NCBI GenBank assembly: GCA_013339895.1 | Contig: JABACO010000003.1 | Location: 1,091,669-1,155,668, forward strand | DNA length: 64,000 bases | Direction: 5' to 3' | From: Ephydatia muelleri | Taxonomy: Eukaryota; Porifera; Demospongiae; Spongillida; Spongillidae | In this document: in pieces, positions 33,318-43,888 of the stretch | Position numbering within the stretch: position 1 is the stretch's first letter | Layout of the letters: the number at the start of each line of letters is the position of its first letter | The notes under the pieces: generated by a model | The model's input: only the letters and a program-made list of their open reading frames with translations | Databases searched by the model: none | What the model was told of the DNA's origin: nothing | Program-made: the position numbers and the translations under genes

Positions 33318-33841
33318 GATTAGGAGATGGAGGCAGCTCAGCCAATGTGGGCTTCTGATCAGGTTCAGCACCAGTTGGAGGAGGATGAGCATCAGATAGA
33401 GAAGGATGAGCATCAGATGGAGAAGGATGAGCATCAGATAGAGAAGGATGAGCATCAGGTGGAGGAGGATGAGCATCAGTTGGAGGAGGATGAGCATCAG
33501 GTGGAGGAAGATGAGCAACAGGTAGAGGAAGATGAGCATCAGGTAGAGGAGGATGAGCATCAGGTGGTAGAGGATGAGCATCAGGTGGAGGAGGATGAGC
33601 ATCAGGTGGAGGAGGATGAGCATCAGGTGGAGGAGGATGAGCATCAGGTGGAGGAGGATGAGCATCAGGTGGAGGAGGATGAGCATCAGGTGGAGGATGA
33701 GCATCAGATGGAGGAGAATGATCATCAAGTGGTGTAGGTGGCTGTACTGTTGGTATTGCTGACAAATGCTTGTGAACTGGTTGATCAGGTGACCCTTGGG
33801 AAGCACCAGGTGAGAGCCCTTGACAATCTTTGTAGGTATCT
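33318..33841 (-). CDS. Proline-rich exon with DAHPPP repeats
   Basis: On the minus strand an acceptor (TTAATTTGTAG) precedes DTYKDCQGLSPGASQGSPDQ. About 20 copies of an 18-nt unit follow, encoding DAHPPP variants, then AELPPSPNLG and a GTAAGC donor. The repeat keeps the frame throughout (18 nt) and substitutions are mostly conservative, which favours real coding. The plus strand is also open, so this is not proof. Probably a flexible linker in a larger host protein. Gene unknown. Confidence 0.5.
33370..33720. repeat. 18-bp tandem repeat
   Basis: About 20 units of GGATGAGCATCAGGTGGA with some AGATAGAGAA variants. Underlies the proline-rich exon. Confidence 0.95.
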
Positions 33842-34720
33842 ACAAATTAAAAGTACCATAAATTGATGCTAAAAACAAAATTGCATGTAAAGATATTCAA
33901 CGTTTATCAAAATCATGTTATTGCAAACCACAAAACGCCATCAAAATGGGACTGATCTTGCTAGCCATGTGACTAAAAGCCAGTTCAAACTTGCACTATC
34001 AAGTTAAGGTGTATGAATGAAATAAATCAGATCTTATCACTACATTTCGTATAGCAGCTAGTTGAGGGGGTGGCACATGATATCTGTACTTGGGTAGGAG
34101 ATGTTGGGGGTCTGAGGCTAAACCCCAGCAGCTCTTTGATTATGTAAAACCTTACTGTCTGTTTAATGAAATAATATTACTAACTTTTATACATCCGGGA
34201 CCATTACCGCTCCTATATACCTACAGTAGCTATAAGCCTAGCAGACATGAAATTAATGATGTTGAAGTAGGATATGAAACAAGTAGGTTCTGGTGGTAGG
34301 ATAGTTCTTAGGGTTTCATCATCCAATACGCAGTAAGTGTACAGTCACTGGGCATTTCAGTGTTAGCTTCAGACCCTGGCAATAATGCCACAAAAGAGGT
34401 GGCACATTCACTTGAGCTATGTGTAATTTGTACTTCTTGTAAAATACATTTATACGCCTTGTTGAAACGTATACTGCGATATTACGATTAACTGATATGG
34501 GACCATGTGCGCCTGCCACACCGTTACCTAGATCCACCACTGCACACACACATACACATACATACGATGACACACATAGACGTACCCACATGTACATGTA
34601 CGCACAACATTACCATCATGATGTATAAATTAAGATTTCAAACTTGTCTTTTACTAATATGTATACATTTAAGTTAAACAATGGTTACAAACAAATATAC
34701 ACATCAAACATCTTCGGAGA
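33842..34720. other. No gene; one hAT-like terminus
   Basis: Mostly AT-rich non-coding. CCTAGATCCACCACTG ends at 34543, a CAGTGGTGGATCTAGG-type hAT terminus followed by CA-rich DNA. Partner not identified. Confidence 0.45.
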
Positions 34721-34843
34721 ATGGCTCTAGCATTTGCTCTAATTAAGCAAATGCTGAAGTTGGAGAACAAGTCGAAAGAAGCCTGTGACTTTGGCAAGGA
34801 CTTGTGGATTGCAAGATGTACAATAAATAAATTTGTTTCCTAA
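34721..34843 (+). CDS. Small ORF before polyadenylation-like signals
   Basis: A 40-residue frame MALAFALIKQMLKLENKSKE ends at a TAA, with AATAAATAAA overlapping its 3' end. Might be the last exon of a gene. Unrecognised. Confidence 0.25.
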   Translation: MALAFALIKQMLKLENKSKEACDFGKDLWIARCTINKFVS

Positions 34844-35070
34844 CTAATTTGATGTTGAGTTTTATTTGTTTTAAAATACGACCGGTTGACTCTTCATTAT
34901 TAAAAATAAAATTATTACAGTATTATGAAGTTCCAACAACTAATCATTTGCCAAAATAAAGGATCGAAACAATTAATCATTCAAGTAACACTCTTCGTAA
35001 TGCGGTTCACAGCACCTTTCAGTAAGTAGGTTTATCAGCACACCTAGAAGTTGGATGTGGTTGGGGAAAA

Positions 35071-35493
35071 GATAATGCCAGAACACGATCAGCTGACATC
35101 CTTGTCACCAATTGGGATTGTGGCACCTCTGCTGCCTTTGACATTACTGTTACATCCCCGCTTAATTCTCCTAATATGTTGGAAGCGGGCATGTACCAGG
35201 GTGTTTCAGCTAAGTCAGCAGAACACAGAAAGCACACAGAAAACGATCCTAAGTGTGTCGAGTTGGGCTGGCGATGCATACCATTGGCAGTTGAGAACTA
35301 TGGAGCCTGGGGTCCAGAGGCGTCGAAGGCCTTCTCACGGGTGGCTACTCGTTTAGCCATCCGGGGTAACACTCCCAAGGCAAAAATAGTGGCAGAGCTA
35401 TATGGCACCTTAGTTTATTATTGGTTAGAGCTAACGCTCGATCAATCCTTTGCCGTTCCTATCCCCAAACACCCCAACAAGAAAATGAACTGA
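35071..35493 (+). pseudogene. Retroelement RT C-terminal domain fragment
   Basis: The frame reads RSADILVTNWDCGTSAAFDI, TVTSPLN, AEHRKHTENDPKCVELGWRC and PLAVENYGAWG. I recall this block as the tail of RT proteins of retroelements common in sponges, corals and lancelets. The AFD...E..K spacing could be a PD-(D/E)XK nuclease fold, but that is inference. The RT itself is absent: a 3' truncated fragment. Confidence 0.6.
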
Positions 35494-35710
35494 TTACTTA
35501 GTTGTTTTGTGTATTTGTTGGATTTGTCTTCATTCATGTATTTATGTATTCATTGTTTGCAATAATCACGTGTACTATTATTATTTATTCAAGTAAACAA
35601 ATAAATAGAAGCAGTACTAGTGTCGGCCTCCCACTCAGCAGAAAAGAGAAAGCAATTCGTTATGCTAATATGGGGGCAGTATCATTAAAAGCGTTCTGTT
35701 TATGAGTTCA

Positions 35711-35864
<154 letters not shown>

Positions 35865-35907
35865 TGCGCGTTTTGTACGTGGATACCAGCCCAGGAACGC
35901 GTTACCT

Positions 35908-36173
35908 CTCGTCAGCTCTTTCACCTTCTCGGCCGCCTCCCCCTCCTCCAGTTCATCCAGGACGTCATACACCTTCCCGTAAGTGGCCTGGGGACCATAC
36001 CTTCCAACCCATTTCATCAGCGCCTCTAATCTCTGGACCTCTCCGTCACGATAGCGATCTTCTATGTCTCTAACCATCTCGCCCTCCAGTCCAAGTCGCA
36101 TGGTAACCGCCTTCCATTTGGGTAGGAACTTGGCTATCTCAGCCAGATGTGCGTCCGTGACCTTCTTGTCCAT
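35908..36173 (-). CDS. Death-domain protein, first coding exon
   Basis: Starts at ATG 36173: MDKKVTDAHLAEIAKFLPKW, then KAVTMRLGLEGEMVRDIEDR, EALMKWVGRYGPQATYGKVY and DVLDELEEGEAAEKVKELT. Six-helix death-domain pattern: LTD.HL.EIA....W...A..LGL...., L..W......ATY..L...L. A GTAACG donor follows GAGAG near 35906, so the (TG)n tract is intronic. Role by family: homotypic adaptor interactions. Complete single domain at the N-terminus. Downstream partner domains not seen. Confidence 0.85.
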
Positions 36174-36179
36174 TTGTTA

Positions 36180-37340
36180 ATTATATTGCAGGATCGAATA
36201 CCTGAGTGGATATAAAAGTCTGCAAACCAATGCGGTGACGATACGACCGACGGGAAGGTGACCACTGCACACACTGCACGGCGATGTGTAATACTGAGGA
36301 GGATGTGCTCACACAAAATGAAACATGGCTACGATAATATCCTATATACATATCTACATGTATGATACACATACCCTTGGCTTAGCGATCACAAGATGCG
36401 TGCATATAGAGTTACCTTCAAAAAACGATGTGAAGTTGCCTATAGCCGGTTTGGTATTTATTCCGCTTCTCAGTACATTAAGCTGTGGTTCGCCCCCCTT
36501 TGAGGCGTACTGGTCTCGGCTCCAGGCCGCGACGTATTGCTATTTGCCGCCTTGTGGTTCATTAGCAGTGACGTCACGTGCACCTCGGTTGAATATGCTT
36601 GTTCAGAAGTACACAACAGATTGGGCGGGGACCAATCTGTTGTGTACAGTTAGCTAGTATGTCAAAGTTTCCAGAGCAGATGAATAACTGGGGTTGTCAT
36701 GAAATATCAAGCGAAGGAAGATGAAGTGGTTCAAGCGGACTCTCAGTGTGCTCAATATCTGTTGAAGGAGCGACTAATTCAAGATTTTTTTGTGAAATTT
36801 TGCTACATCCTTCACCACTAGCAGCTAAATCCCTGACATTCTCAGACTTCCGAAAAGAAGCTCAGACTGCTTCAGCCGCTTGATTTGACGAGTACATTTG
36901 TACTAGACGTGCCAATTAATATAACGTATACAAATGTACAGGTACCCTAGACTTTAAGATCACGCTTGCGGCAATTATATAGGTCCTGTTTTATCCAATT
37001 AAGCGGATTTCTGGTATAGTCGCCTTTGCGATTGGTCTTCCGCCACGTATGGTTGGAGTGTTACGTAGCGTAACTTGCGTAAGTAAGGTGGATTGTAACA
37101 CATTGCTTAACCAAGTTTTCAAGCATGGAGCAGCCTTTAAAGATTCACTTTTGTGATTGTATAGCATTTTTCAATTATAGGAAGGCGACCATTCATTCAT
37201 AATTACTCCGAAATTATATATATATAATACACCTAAGGATTGAAGTATATGTATATCTGTGTTTCGTTCATCGCAAATATGTTGTTAGGAAATTTGAATT
37301 TCTCAATCACAATGTAAAAATATATATGGAAATCAGATCA
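36180..37340. other. Upstream of death-domain gene; no gene seen
   Basis: The putative 5' region of the minus-strand death-domain gene is at the left edge. A perfect 16-bp-stem hairpin lies at 36609-36647. Otherwise no recognisable feature. Confidence 0.4.
36609..36647. repeat. Perfect hairpin, 16-bp stem
   Basis: GTACACAACAGATTGG, a GCGGGGA loop, then CCAATCTGTTGTGTAC. Perfect inverted repeat. Could be a small fold-back remnant or a regulatory hairpin. Contains an inverted CCAAT box. Confidence 0.8.
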
Positions 37341-37359
37341 GCAGAAATAAAAATGAAAT

Positions 37360-37870
37360 CATCAACAATGGCATGGTGTCTTACTTTACTGTTAGTTATC
37401 ATCTGGCTCCTTGTAAAAACATTCTGGGCAGAAATAATCCACATCATTGTCTGATTCAAAAGAAAATAAATCCTGGTTAAACTGGTCAATGCATTTCACA
37501 TGTGAAGTACATCTGCAGCTTGTTCATTGCACCCACATGCATTCTATTTCATTCTTTTCCTCATCAATTAATGAAGCTGGAATTGCTAGTATGACAATTC
37601 CTGTCTTCATCTGCTTCCTTTTCCACATCCTCACAGGCTTTTCTCTGCTTATCTTTTCCTTTTTCCCTCTGCTTTTGCTCCTCTTTCTTCGGCTTTTGCT
37701 TCCCTTTCTTCTTTAGCAGCTTCTGATATTCCTTTTCAGCCTTCTCCTCATCTATCAGCTGTTTCCAGCGCTTGCTTATAAAAGCAAATACTGCAGAAAA
37801 TAATGACGCTTCCTCTTTCTTCCTGCAGTTTTGCTATTTGCTTCCAAAGAGTCCAACAGGTCTGAAAGCT
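37360..37870 (-). pseudogene. Lys/Glu-rich protein with PHD-like end; pogo-type transposase tail possible
   Basis: Minus strand in order: LLKQLSDLLDSLEANSK (about 37850); ASLFSAVFAFISKRWKQLID then YQKLLKKKGKQKPKKEEQKQ (about 37810-37630); then a cysteine-rich end with ECMWVQ, TSCRCTSHVKC and DYFCPECFYKEPDDN before a stop (about 37540-37390). Basic coiled-coil then a PHD-like end occurs in pogo/CENP-B-type transposases of marine invertebrates, but also in chromatin proteins. A TGA near 37580 and a stop inside the Cys region suggest decay or unseen introns. Confidence 0.4.
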
Positions 37871-37892
37871 GCTTCAATAAAACTGTGCAATG

Positions 37893-38228
37893 CTAGACTG
37901 AAGTCTGGGACCAGTATGCTTCGTGATGGTCTGCAATCCTGATGTACAGGGGGGTTCTTAATTCATGAGCACTTGCCACAGTAGGGGATACTTGTGATGT
38001 TGACAAGGCAGAGGATTGTTTTGACTCAGTCCCTTTAGGAAGTGGTGAAGCTGGTGTTTTAGATCCTGATGTGGCTGATGATAGTGCAGAATCAGCAGGA
38101 ACAGAGGACTCTTTTGGAACTGCTATTGCCTTTAAAGCTGGTTGAACTGGAGACCTCTTTGAAGCTGTTACAGAGGACTCCTTTGAAGCGCATTGAGCTA
38201 GGGTATGATTTTGAGCTGGTACATGCAC
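37893..38228 (-). CDS. Ser/Pro-rich exon, unrecognised
   Basis: The minus-strand frame has ASKESSVTASKRSPVQPALK and SALSSATSGSKTPASPLPKG, ending HHEAYWSQTSV. Low complexity, disordered. Probably upstream of the Lys-rich segment on the same strand. Confidence 0.3.
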   Translation of the reverse strand: MHVPAQNHTLAQCASKESSVTASKRSPVQPALKAIAVPKESSVPADSALSSATSGSKTPASPLPKGTESKQSSALSTSQVSPTVASAHELRTPLYIRIADHHEAYWSQTSV

Positions 38229-38372
38229 TGATGATCAGCCATCTTTGCATTATGTCATGCACTTCATAGAGAAACACATTGGTGATGAGAAAGTAGCATT
38301 GTTCAAATCAACATATGGAGGGGCATGGGTAGGAAATGTTCAAGACACAATACTGTTTTCTTTCTGGTAATC
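38225..38372 (+). CDS. Possible exon, unrecognised
   Basis: The plus-strand frame has LHYVMHFIEKHIGDEKVALF and KSTYGGAWVGNVQDTILFSF. It looks protein-like. No family identified. Overlaps minus-strand ORFs. Confidence 0.25.
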
Positions 38373-38731
38373 TGCATGTAAAATCTGAGATAGATGATGA
38401 TGACGACAACCTAGGAGGCCTTTCTGTTGATGGCACAGCTGGAGGTCCTTCTGTTGATGGCACAGCTGGAGGTCCTTCTGTTGATGACACAGCTGGAGGT
38501 CCTTCTGTTAATGGCAATGAGAATGGCACAGCCTCAGGTTCTGATCATGGCACCAGTGAAGGTCCTTCTGATGAAGGTCCATCAGATGGTGGATCAGGTG
38601 AAGATCTTGCAACTGCATCAGTGGCAAGAGTTTCTCTTAATGTACAATCTTTAAAAGGGTCATTGGCTTTAACTGTTTTTAAAAGGTCACCTATCATACC
38701 AGTGTCCTGCATGTGGATGGCTGGCCCATGA
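38336..38731 (+). repeat. 27-bp tandem repeat with acidic/Gly coding potential (GGPSVDGTA)
   Basis: About four copies of a 27-nt unit (GGTCCTTCTGTTGATGGCAC plus AGCTGGA) encode GGPSVDGTA, followed by EGPSDEGPSDGGSGEDLATA. The EGPSDG theme recurs on the minus strand at 42808-43157 inside the left CACTA-type element, so this may be a copy of the same gene. Confidence 0.5.
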
Positions 38732-38869
38732 TCAGATGACTTCTTGCTAAGAAGTTGATTTTTGACACACTTGGAGCAGTCAACTGCATGGAATCAAACG
38801 GGAAAAGGCCACTCCTTCTAAAACAATTCTTCTGATCCACAGCTGACTTAAAAACCTTTGGGATGCACC

Positions 38870-39118
38870 AGTTTGTATGCTAAACCCCTCATCTGTAGAT
38901 GTCACAGTGTACAAGGGAATGGAGGTAGCAGTTGCTACAAGGGTGGGAGAAAATCATCTGGCCGCAATCCACTCATCTGGACATTCCACCTACACAGAGA
39001 AGCACGTAGAGATACCATGGGAAAAGAAGGAACTGTTGCTCAAATTGGTCAAGGAGTGTGAAGAGGATCTTTCAGAATAGGAACGTGAGCAATTATTCAT
39101 CCTTTTGCTGAATTATGC
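38870..39118 (+). pseudogene. Ty3/Gypsy protease-RT linker fragment (Gypsy D)
   Basis: The plus-strand frame has VDVTVYKGMEVAVATRVGEN and LLLKLVKECEEDLSE, a stop (TAG at 39078-39080), then EREQLFILLLNYA. This is the segment that precedes RT in Gypsy pol (YKGM.VA...; L..LV.EC..DLS..ER..L..LL..Y). It ends at 39118, exactly where the minus-strand Gypsy C begins. Confidence 0.7.
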
Positions 39119-39333
39119 TGTCACGGTCCAAGGTCAGTCCAGTGTTACTGTAGTACGCACGGCCAGCGCAGTAGCAAAGCTCAATTATAGTTATCAACTT
39201 ACGAATAAAGCATAGAACAAAGCTCCTGTACACACTGATACATGTCCTTAAATACACACCCAAGTTAGTAAGGTCCAGTGGCCAGATAGACACAAAAGAC
39301 AGTAGCCCTTCGACGGTGTTGGACCTACCGTGA
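39119..39333 (-). repeat. Probable LTR of Gypsy C
   Basis: TGTCACGGTCCAAGG starts here on the plus strand and an ACCGTGA-type end occurs near 39333, next to the end of the RNase H coding. Includes a CTTTATTCG/AATAAA-type signal. No second LTR is available for comparison. Confidence 0.4.
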
Positions 39334-39339
39334 ATGGAA

Positions 39340-40388
39340 TTAATCAAACCTCGATTCAGCTATTGTCCTTGCATATGTACAAGAAGGACTGGTTCTCATG
39401 CAGTCCTTCACATCCCTCCCTCCTTCTTCAGCAGCAAGTTCGGTTGCTGCGTCTTCACCCGATGGCATCCTCGACAGACCATCTGCATTCCCGTTTTTAG
39501 GTCCTTTGCGGTGCGTGACCACTTCTCATTTCACCTTTTTTTTAAATCTGCTCGTAATGCTTAAAAGATCTTGAAAAATTATAATCTTTATTGCTTACAT
39601 TTACCAGATTCTGGTGAATGTAAGCAATTATAAAGATAATAATTTTCAAGATATGCTTGAATCTTTTAAGCATTTAAATGAGAAATTCCACGGTGAAATG
39701 AGAAGTGGTTTAAAGTCAAATGGCTGTAATGACAGACTCCAACGAGTTAGCCTCGAATTGCTGTCCTTCAACCTGTCCATCCATAGCAGTGCCCGGTGAT
39801 CAGTCTCAACGGTGAACTGGCAGCCCATTAGATAGGTTCACAAGTGGCACATCGACACTTTTATAGCGAGGCACTCCTTTTCGATAGTAGAGTACCTCTC
39901 TTCGCTTGGTAACAACTTTCTGCTATAGTATAGGCGACCGAATGATCACTGCCCCTGTCGTCTCTTTGGCTCAGCACAGCTCCCAATCCACGATCCGAAG
40001 CATCTGTTATAAACGGCTTCTCAAAATCTGGGCTTTGGAGCACTGGTAAAAAACACAGAAGATTCTTCAGGTCCTCAAACGCCTGGTTGCACTGGTCATT
40101 CCATTGTACTTGCATCGGAGCAGACTTCTTCGTCAAGTCTGTTAACGGAGCGGCCGATGATGCGTAGTTTGGAATGAAGCGCCGATAGTAGCAGTTAGTC
40201 CCAGGAACGCGCGCGAAGTGTGTCTTAGTAGCCGGAATGGGAAAGCTCAATACAGCGTGCACCTTTGACAATTCCGGGCGAACAACCCCACTACCAACCA
40301 CGTGGCCCAAATAAGTACATGATGTTGTCCCAAAACAACACTTTGACAGCTTTGCTGTCAGCCCCGCCCCCTTAAGTCTTTCCAACAC
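39340..40388 (-). pseudogene. Gypsy C RT thumb and RNase H, split by a fold-back element
   Basis: Minus strand: MLERLKGAGLTAKLSKCCFG, CTYLGHVVGSGVVRPELSKV, YYRRFIPNYASSAAPLTDLT, VQWNDQCNQAFEDLKNLL and GLGAVLSQRDDRGSDHSVAY (40388-39861). Then CQFTVETDHRALLWMDRLKD and RLTRWSLSLQPFDF (39828-39709). After a 190-bp fold-back, VTHRKGPKNGNADGLSRMPS (39522-39340). Removing the fold-back rejoins PFDFK to VTHRKG. This is the RNase H end. Confidence 0.93.
39519..39708. mobile_element. Fold-back element, 190 bp, inside Gypsy C
   Basis: The ends CCACTTCTCATTTCACC and GGTGAAATGAGAAGTGG are inverted, with arms of about 90 bp that pair almost fully around GTAAATGT/ACATTTAC sequences near 39600. Interrupts RNase H coding. 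No clear TSD. Confidence 0.88.
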
Positions 40389-40435
40389 AGCTCTAATATG
40401 GCTAACGTGCTCCTCCCACGACTTGCTGAATATAA

Positions 40436-41119
40436 TCAGGTCGTCAATATATGCTCCGCAAACACTCTCCAGATTACGTATAACTCAGTCAACCAGCCTT
40501 TAAAAGGTAGCCAAACGGCATTCGAATGAACTGATAGAGTCCTAAGGGTGTTGCAAATGCAGTCTTTTGCTTGGCATCTTCTGAGACTGGGACCTGCCAG
40601 TAACCACGGGTCAAGTCCATATAGTAGTGATGTAATGCGCACCTCCGAGCTGATCGATGAGATCATCCACACGGTATAGGCGTCAGATTATTCAGCCGTC
40701 TGTAGTCCACGCACAAGCGAAAAGAGCCATCCTTTCTTTTTCACAGGAACGATCGGGGAGCACCACTCACTCATTGAAGGTTCGATGACCCCTTCCTCCA
40801 GCATTTCCTGTATCACTTTCTCCACCGCCCCTCTATATGCATGTGGGATGCGATATGGTGGTAGTTTCACTGGACGAGCAGTCCCCGTCTCGATACGATG
40901 TTCAGTCAGGGTAGTCTGTCCAGGTGTATTGCTCATCACAGACGAGAACTCGCCTAGCAGAGCCCGTAGCGTTCCTCGCTGCTCGGCTGTGAGTTGATCT
41001 CCAAAACGGATATCCTCGGCAGAGAACGTTCCTGATCCAAGTTCCCTCCAGACTGGAATCTCGTCCTGCACGTCTACTTCAATATCTTCGGCCCATCCAT
41101 GTGGTGCTATCCTGAAAGA
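40436..41119 (-). pseudogene. Gypsy C reverse transcriptase, N-terminal part
   Basis: Minus strand 41143-40688: DIEVDVQDEIPVWRELGSG, LTAEQRGTLRALLGEFSSVM, RPVKLPPYRIPHAYRGAVEK and SEWCSPIVPVKKK. After a frameshift, a degraded palm region follows to 40436 (a YIDDLI-like stretch at about 40434-40450, frameshifted). Upstream of 41119 it is broken by the CACTA-type element. The missing upstream partner is the integrase tail at 51888-52235. Confidence 0.9.
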
Positions 41120-41139
41120 ACTCACAGTGAAAAAACGCG

Positions 41140-41280
41140 TCAAATCAATTATTGATTCACAATTGATTTGACAGTAAAATCAAGCGCAAATCAAGCGGAC
41201 TTGATTTTACTGTGAAATTATGCCTTGATTTAACAATTGATGTTAAAATCTGTTGTGAAATCAATCATTGATTCGGTGCG
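41140..41280. repeat. Subterminal TTGATTT/AAATCAA repeats
   Basis: Clustered short motifs of the same kind as at the ends of the right-hand CACTA (53770-54060, 62980-63290). In CACTA elements such arrays bind the accessory transposon protein. Confidence 0.65.
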
Positions 41281-41579
41281 TTTTTTTGACCGCTTGGAAG
41301 CTAGCACCACATTCCTCAGCACCACATTCCACTCTAATTAGATTACGTACGGCTAATTATATTCATTGCCTTGGTTGTTGCAACATACATAGTTGGTATT
41401 CATAGATGTATGAATGAGTACACTATAAAATTAACGCACGATGCACTGCAGTCTATGTCGCTATGTATCGTATGCAGGCAGCGTGTGGCTGAGGTAACTT
41501 TTTATTGCTTCGTGCCTCGACAATTTAAAGGTCCGCATCAATACAACAGTGATAATCTGAGGAAAATGATACCTTAAAG

Positions 41580-43157
41580 TTACCATCTATGGTACAACTC
41601 ACCGTCGTGGCAACTAACCTCTGGCCATACGATGTGCTTGTTCAAACTGGTTAGAAGCAAAGAAAGCTGCCTTTTTACGTCACTTTCAAGTCCCATGAGG
41701 TAGTACTCGATCTCATATGCCTTTAGTATGCGGGAACTCTTGATTAAATGTTTGTCACGTGCAGTATTGCTGGGCACATACCACATCAAGCAAATTTTCA
41801 AGTGGCCAGTTTGCGTTCACTTTCTGGAGCTGCTTTATGATGCCAATAGGCCCCACAAATCGTGGTCCCCATTAATATCATTCGCGTTGATGGCTAGAAG
41901 TAAACAGCATTCATAGTATTATGATCCAAAATGTGCACTTTAATGATGCATACCTCAAGCTCTTTCACTATTTGTCTTATCAATGTTCTTTTAAATGGAG
42001 AGTGCCTTTAAATTGGATTGGAATTGCAAAAGTATCAAGACATCATTATGGCATAATACCTATCAGATGGTCTGGTTTGGCGTGGAAAGTACTTAAGGTA
42101 GTGTTCCTTCTCCCATGGTGTGGCAAAAATATCATCTTGGTCAGGATTGTTCTTGAAATCAGGAACCAAAATAGCACCAGCAGCAAGATCAGTATCATCA
42201 ACACTGCTGCTATCACTTTCTACACTTGTGTGTCATCATCGTCCTTGTCACTCCCATCCTGGAAACTTGCATCAGTGTCTTTATCCAACTGGTAAATACC
42301 ACCCAAATTCATCTCTGAAATTGGATAATATACCTTGCATAAATTTACTCATGCAACTGTTCATGTGATTTGTGTTTGTTACAATGATTTGGAACTGATT
42401 GTTTCAATTCCTCGTACAAACTCTGCTCATCACCTGGATTATCAATGCTCTTTTTGAATGTTTGCAGTGGGTAAAGTGTACCTTCTGACAGTTCATAAGC
42501 CATCTGGGCTCGAAATCGTGGCATCATTTCCTACAACAGTTTCACTACTTGTGTGTGTACATAATCCAAACCCTCCACTTCTAGTCTTGCAGCCTAAAAA
42601 AATTTTCAAATGCATGTTAAGGGGTCAACACTTTTCAGCCTCCTCACAAAACAAGAAATGCACCGCAATCAAAAGAGCTTTGGTGACGCTCTGGACTGGA
42701 TAATGCATTACATACACATGTATGTAATGAATTCCTGTTGAAATTAGATATACTTCAGAATCTTTGTACTTCCAGTCAGATAGAGATAAAGTAGTATTTT
42801 TTCCTCACCATCACCGCTAGGTCCATCACTAGGCCCTTCATCACTAGGCCTTTCATCCACACCATCGCAAGGTCCTTCATTCACACTATCATTCACACCA
42901 CCACTAGGCCCTTCATCCACACCATCACTAAGGCCCTTCATCCACACCATCACTAGGCCCTTCATCTACACCATCACTAGGCCCTTCATCCACACTATCT
43001 TGGTGCTCACTATTACTTGGTCCTTCACCCACAGTCTCTACATCATTAGCTCCTTCCTCCTTAATCTCTCCATCCAAATGAGTACTGGTATCTTCCTGTA
43101 CATGATCAGCAACCTTTCCCTCTGTAGCCAGAACTGCTTGGTCTCTAGTGTTATAAC
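41580..43157 (-). CDS. Unrecognised multi-exon gene within the left CACTA-type element
   Basis: Probable minus-strand exons: 43157-42808 (QAVLATEGKVADHVQEDTST, then DEGPSDGV repeats, one frameshift, donor GGTGATG/GTGAGG); 42532-42365 (EMMPRFRAQMAYELSEGTLY, LQTFKKSIDNPGDEQSLYEE); about 42319-42090 (DTDASFQDGSDKDDDD, ILVPDFKNNPDQDDIFATPW); 41801-41591 (ILKAYEIEYYLMGLESDVKR, donor GACG/GTGAG). The product would be strongly acidic. It might be an accessory transposon protein or a captured host gene. No family recognised; exon borders are by eye. Confidence 0.35.
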
Positions 43158-43180
43158 ACACATATGGCTATGCATGTGTT

Positions 43181-43888
43181 TCATCATTACATCATCAAAC
43201 ATAAAACACAAAACTTGTGCAGCTAAATACCAGTAACCACTAGGTCCATTGCATGATGCATCTTTTGGAGGTGTCTCCCCTGTGTCAGCAATGTAATTTA
43301 CAAGTGCACCAGGTTCAAAGTTATGCTTTTGTCTAATATGTGGCTATAAAAGGGCACATCCAATAAAACAACTAAACTGAAGCTAAAGTTAACTTACCAT
43401 CACAAAGTAACTTCCATACAAGTACAACTGCACTGGGCTATAAAAGTCAATACATTCATATAAGACCAAACACAGGCTTCACCCACTATAAGAACAAAGA
43501 TGTTTTCATAAACTGGGATACTGCTTGGAGGGAAAATATACACAAGCTCCAGTTAGTGGATGTGAAGACCACTCCTCAACTCTTTGCCAAGATCAACAAT
43601 AGCACAACTCATTGTACATGTATACAAACATGGTCACAACTGTTACCTACAGCAAGCGACACCTCAGATGTACATCCACCAATAAACAAACACTCAGACT
43701 CGCAAACATACACTCTCACACACAAGTACATTCATTACAGACACAAACTTGCCCTGGATCAACCAACGTAACAATAAATAGTCTTTATTCACATTACAAA
43801 TGGCAGTTTGGAAACCAGAAATACACAGTAACTGCTAAAAGATCATTTGACCAGGTCCATGACAGTCGTTGAACTGATCAGTTGTTGT
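43181..43888. other. No gene seen
   Basis: Non-coding spacer between the minus-strand exons and the satellite. Confidence 0.35.

Noticed and set aside
33327-33762. Plus-strand Glu/His- and Arg/Met-rich repeat ORFs
   Set aside because: Antisense and frame shadows of the 18-bp repeat; the minus-strand exon has better splice context.
34319-34597. Minus-strand ORF
   Set aside because: Spans a CA-rich tract and a hAT-like terminus; no protein features.
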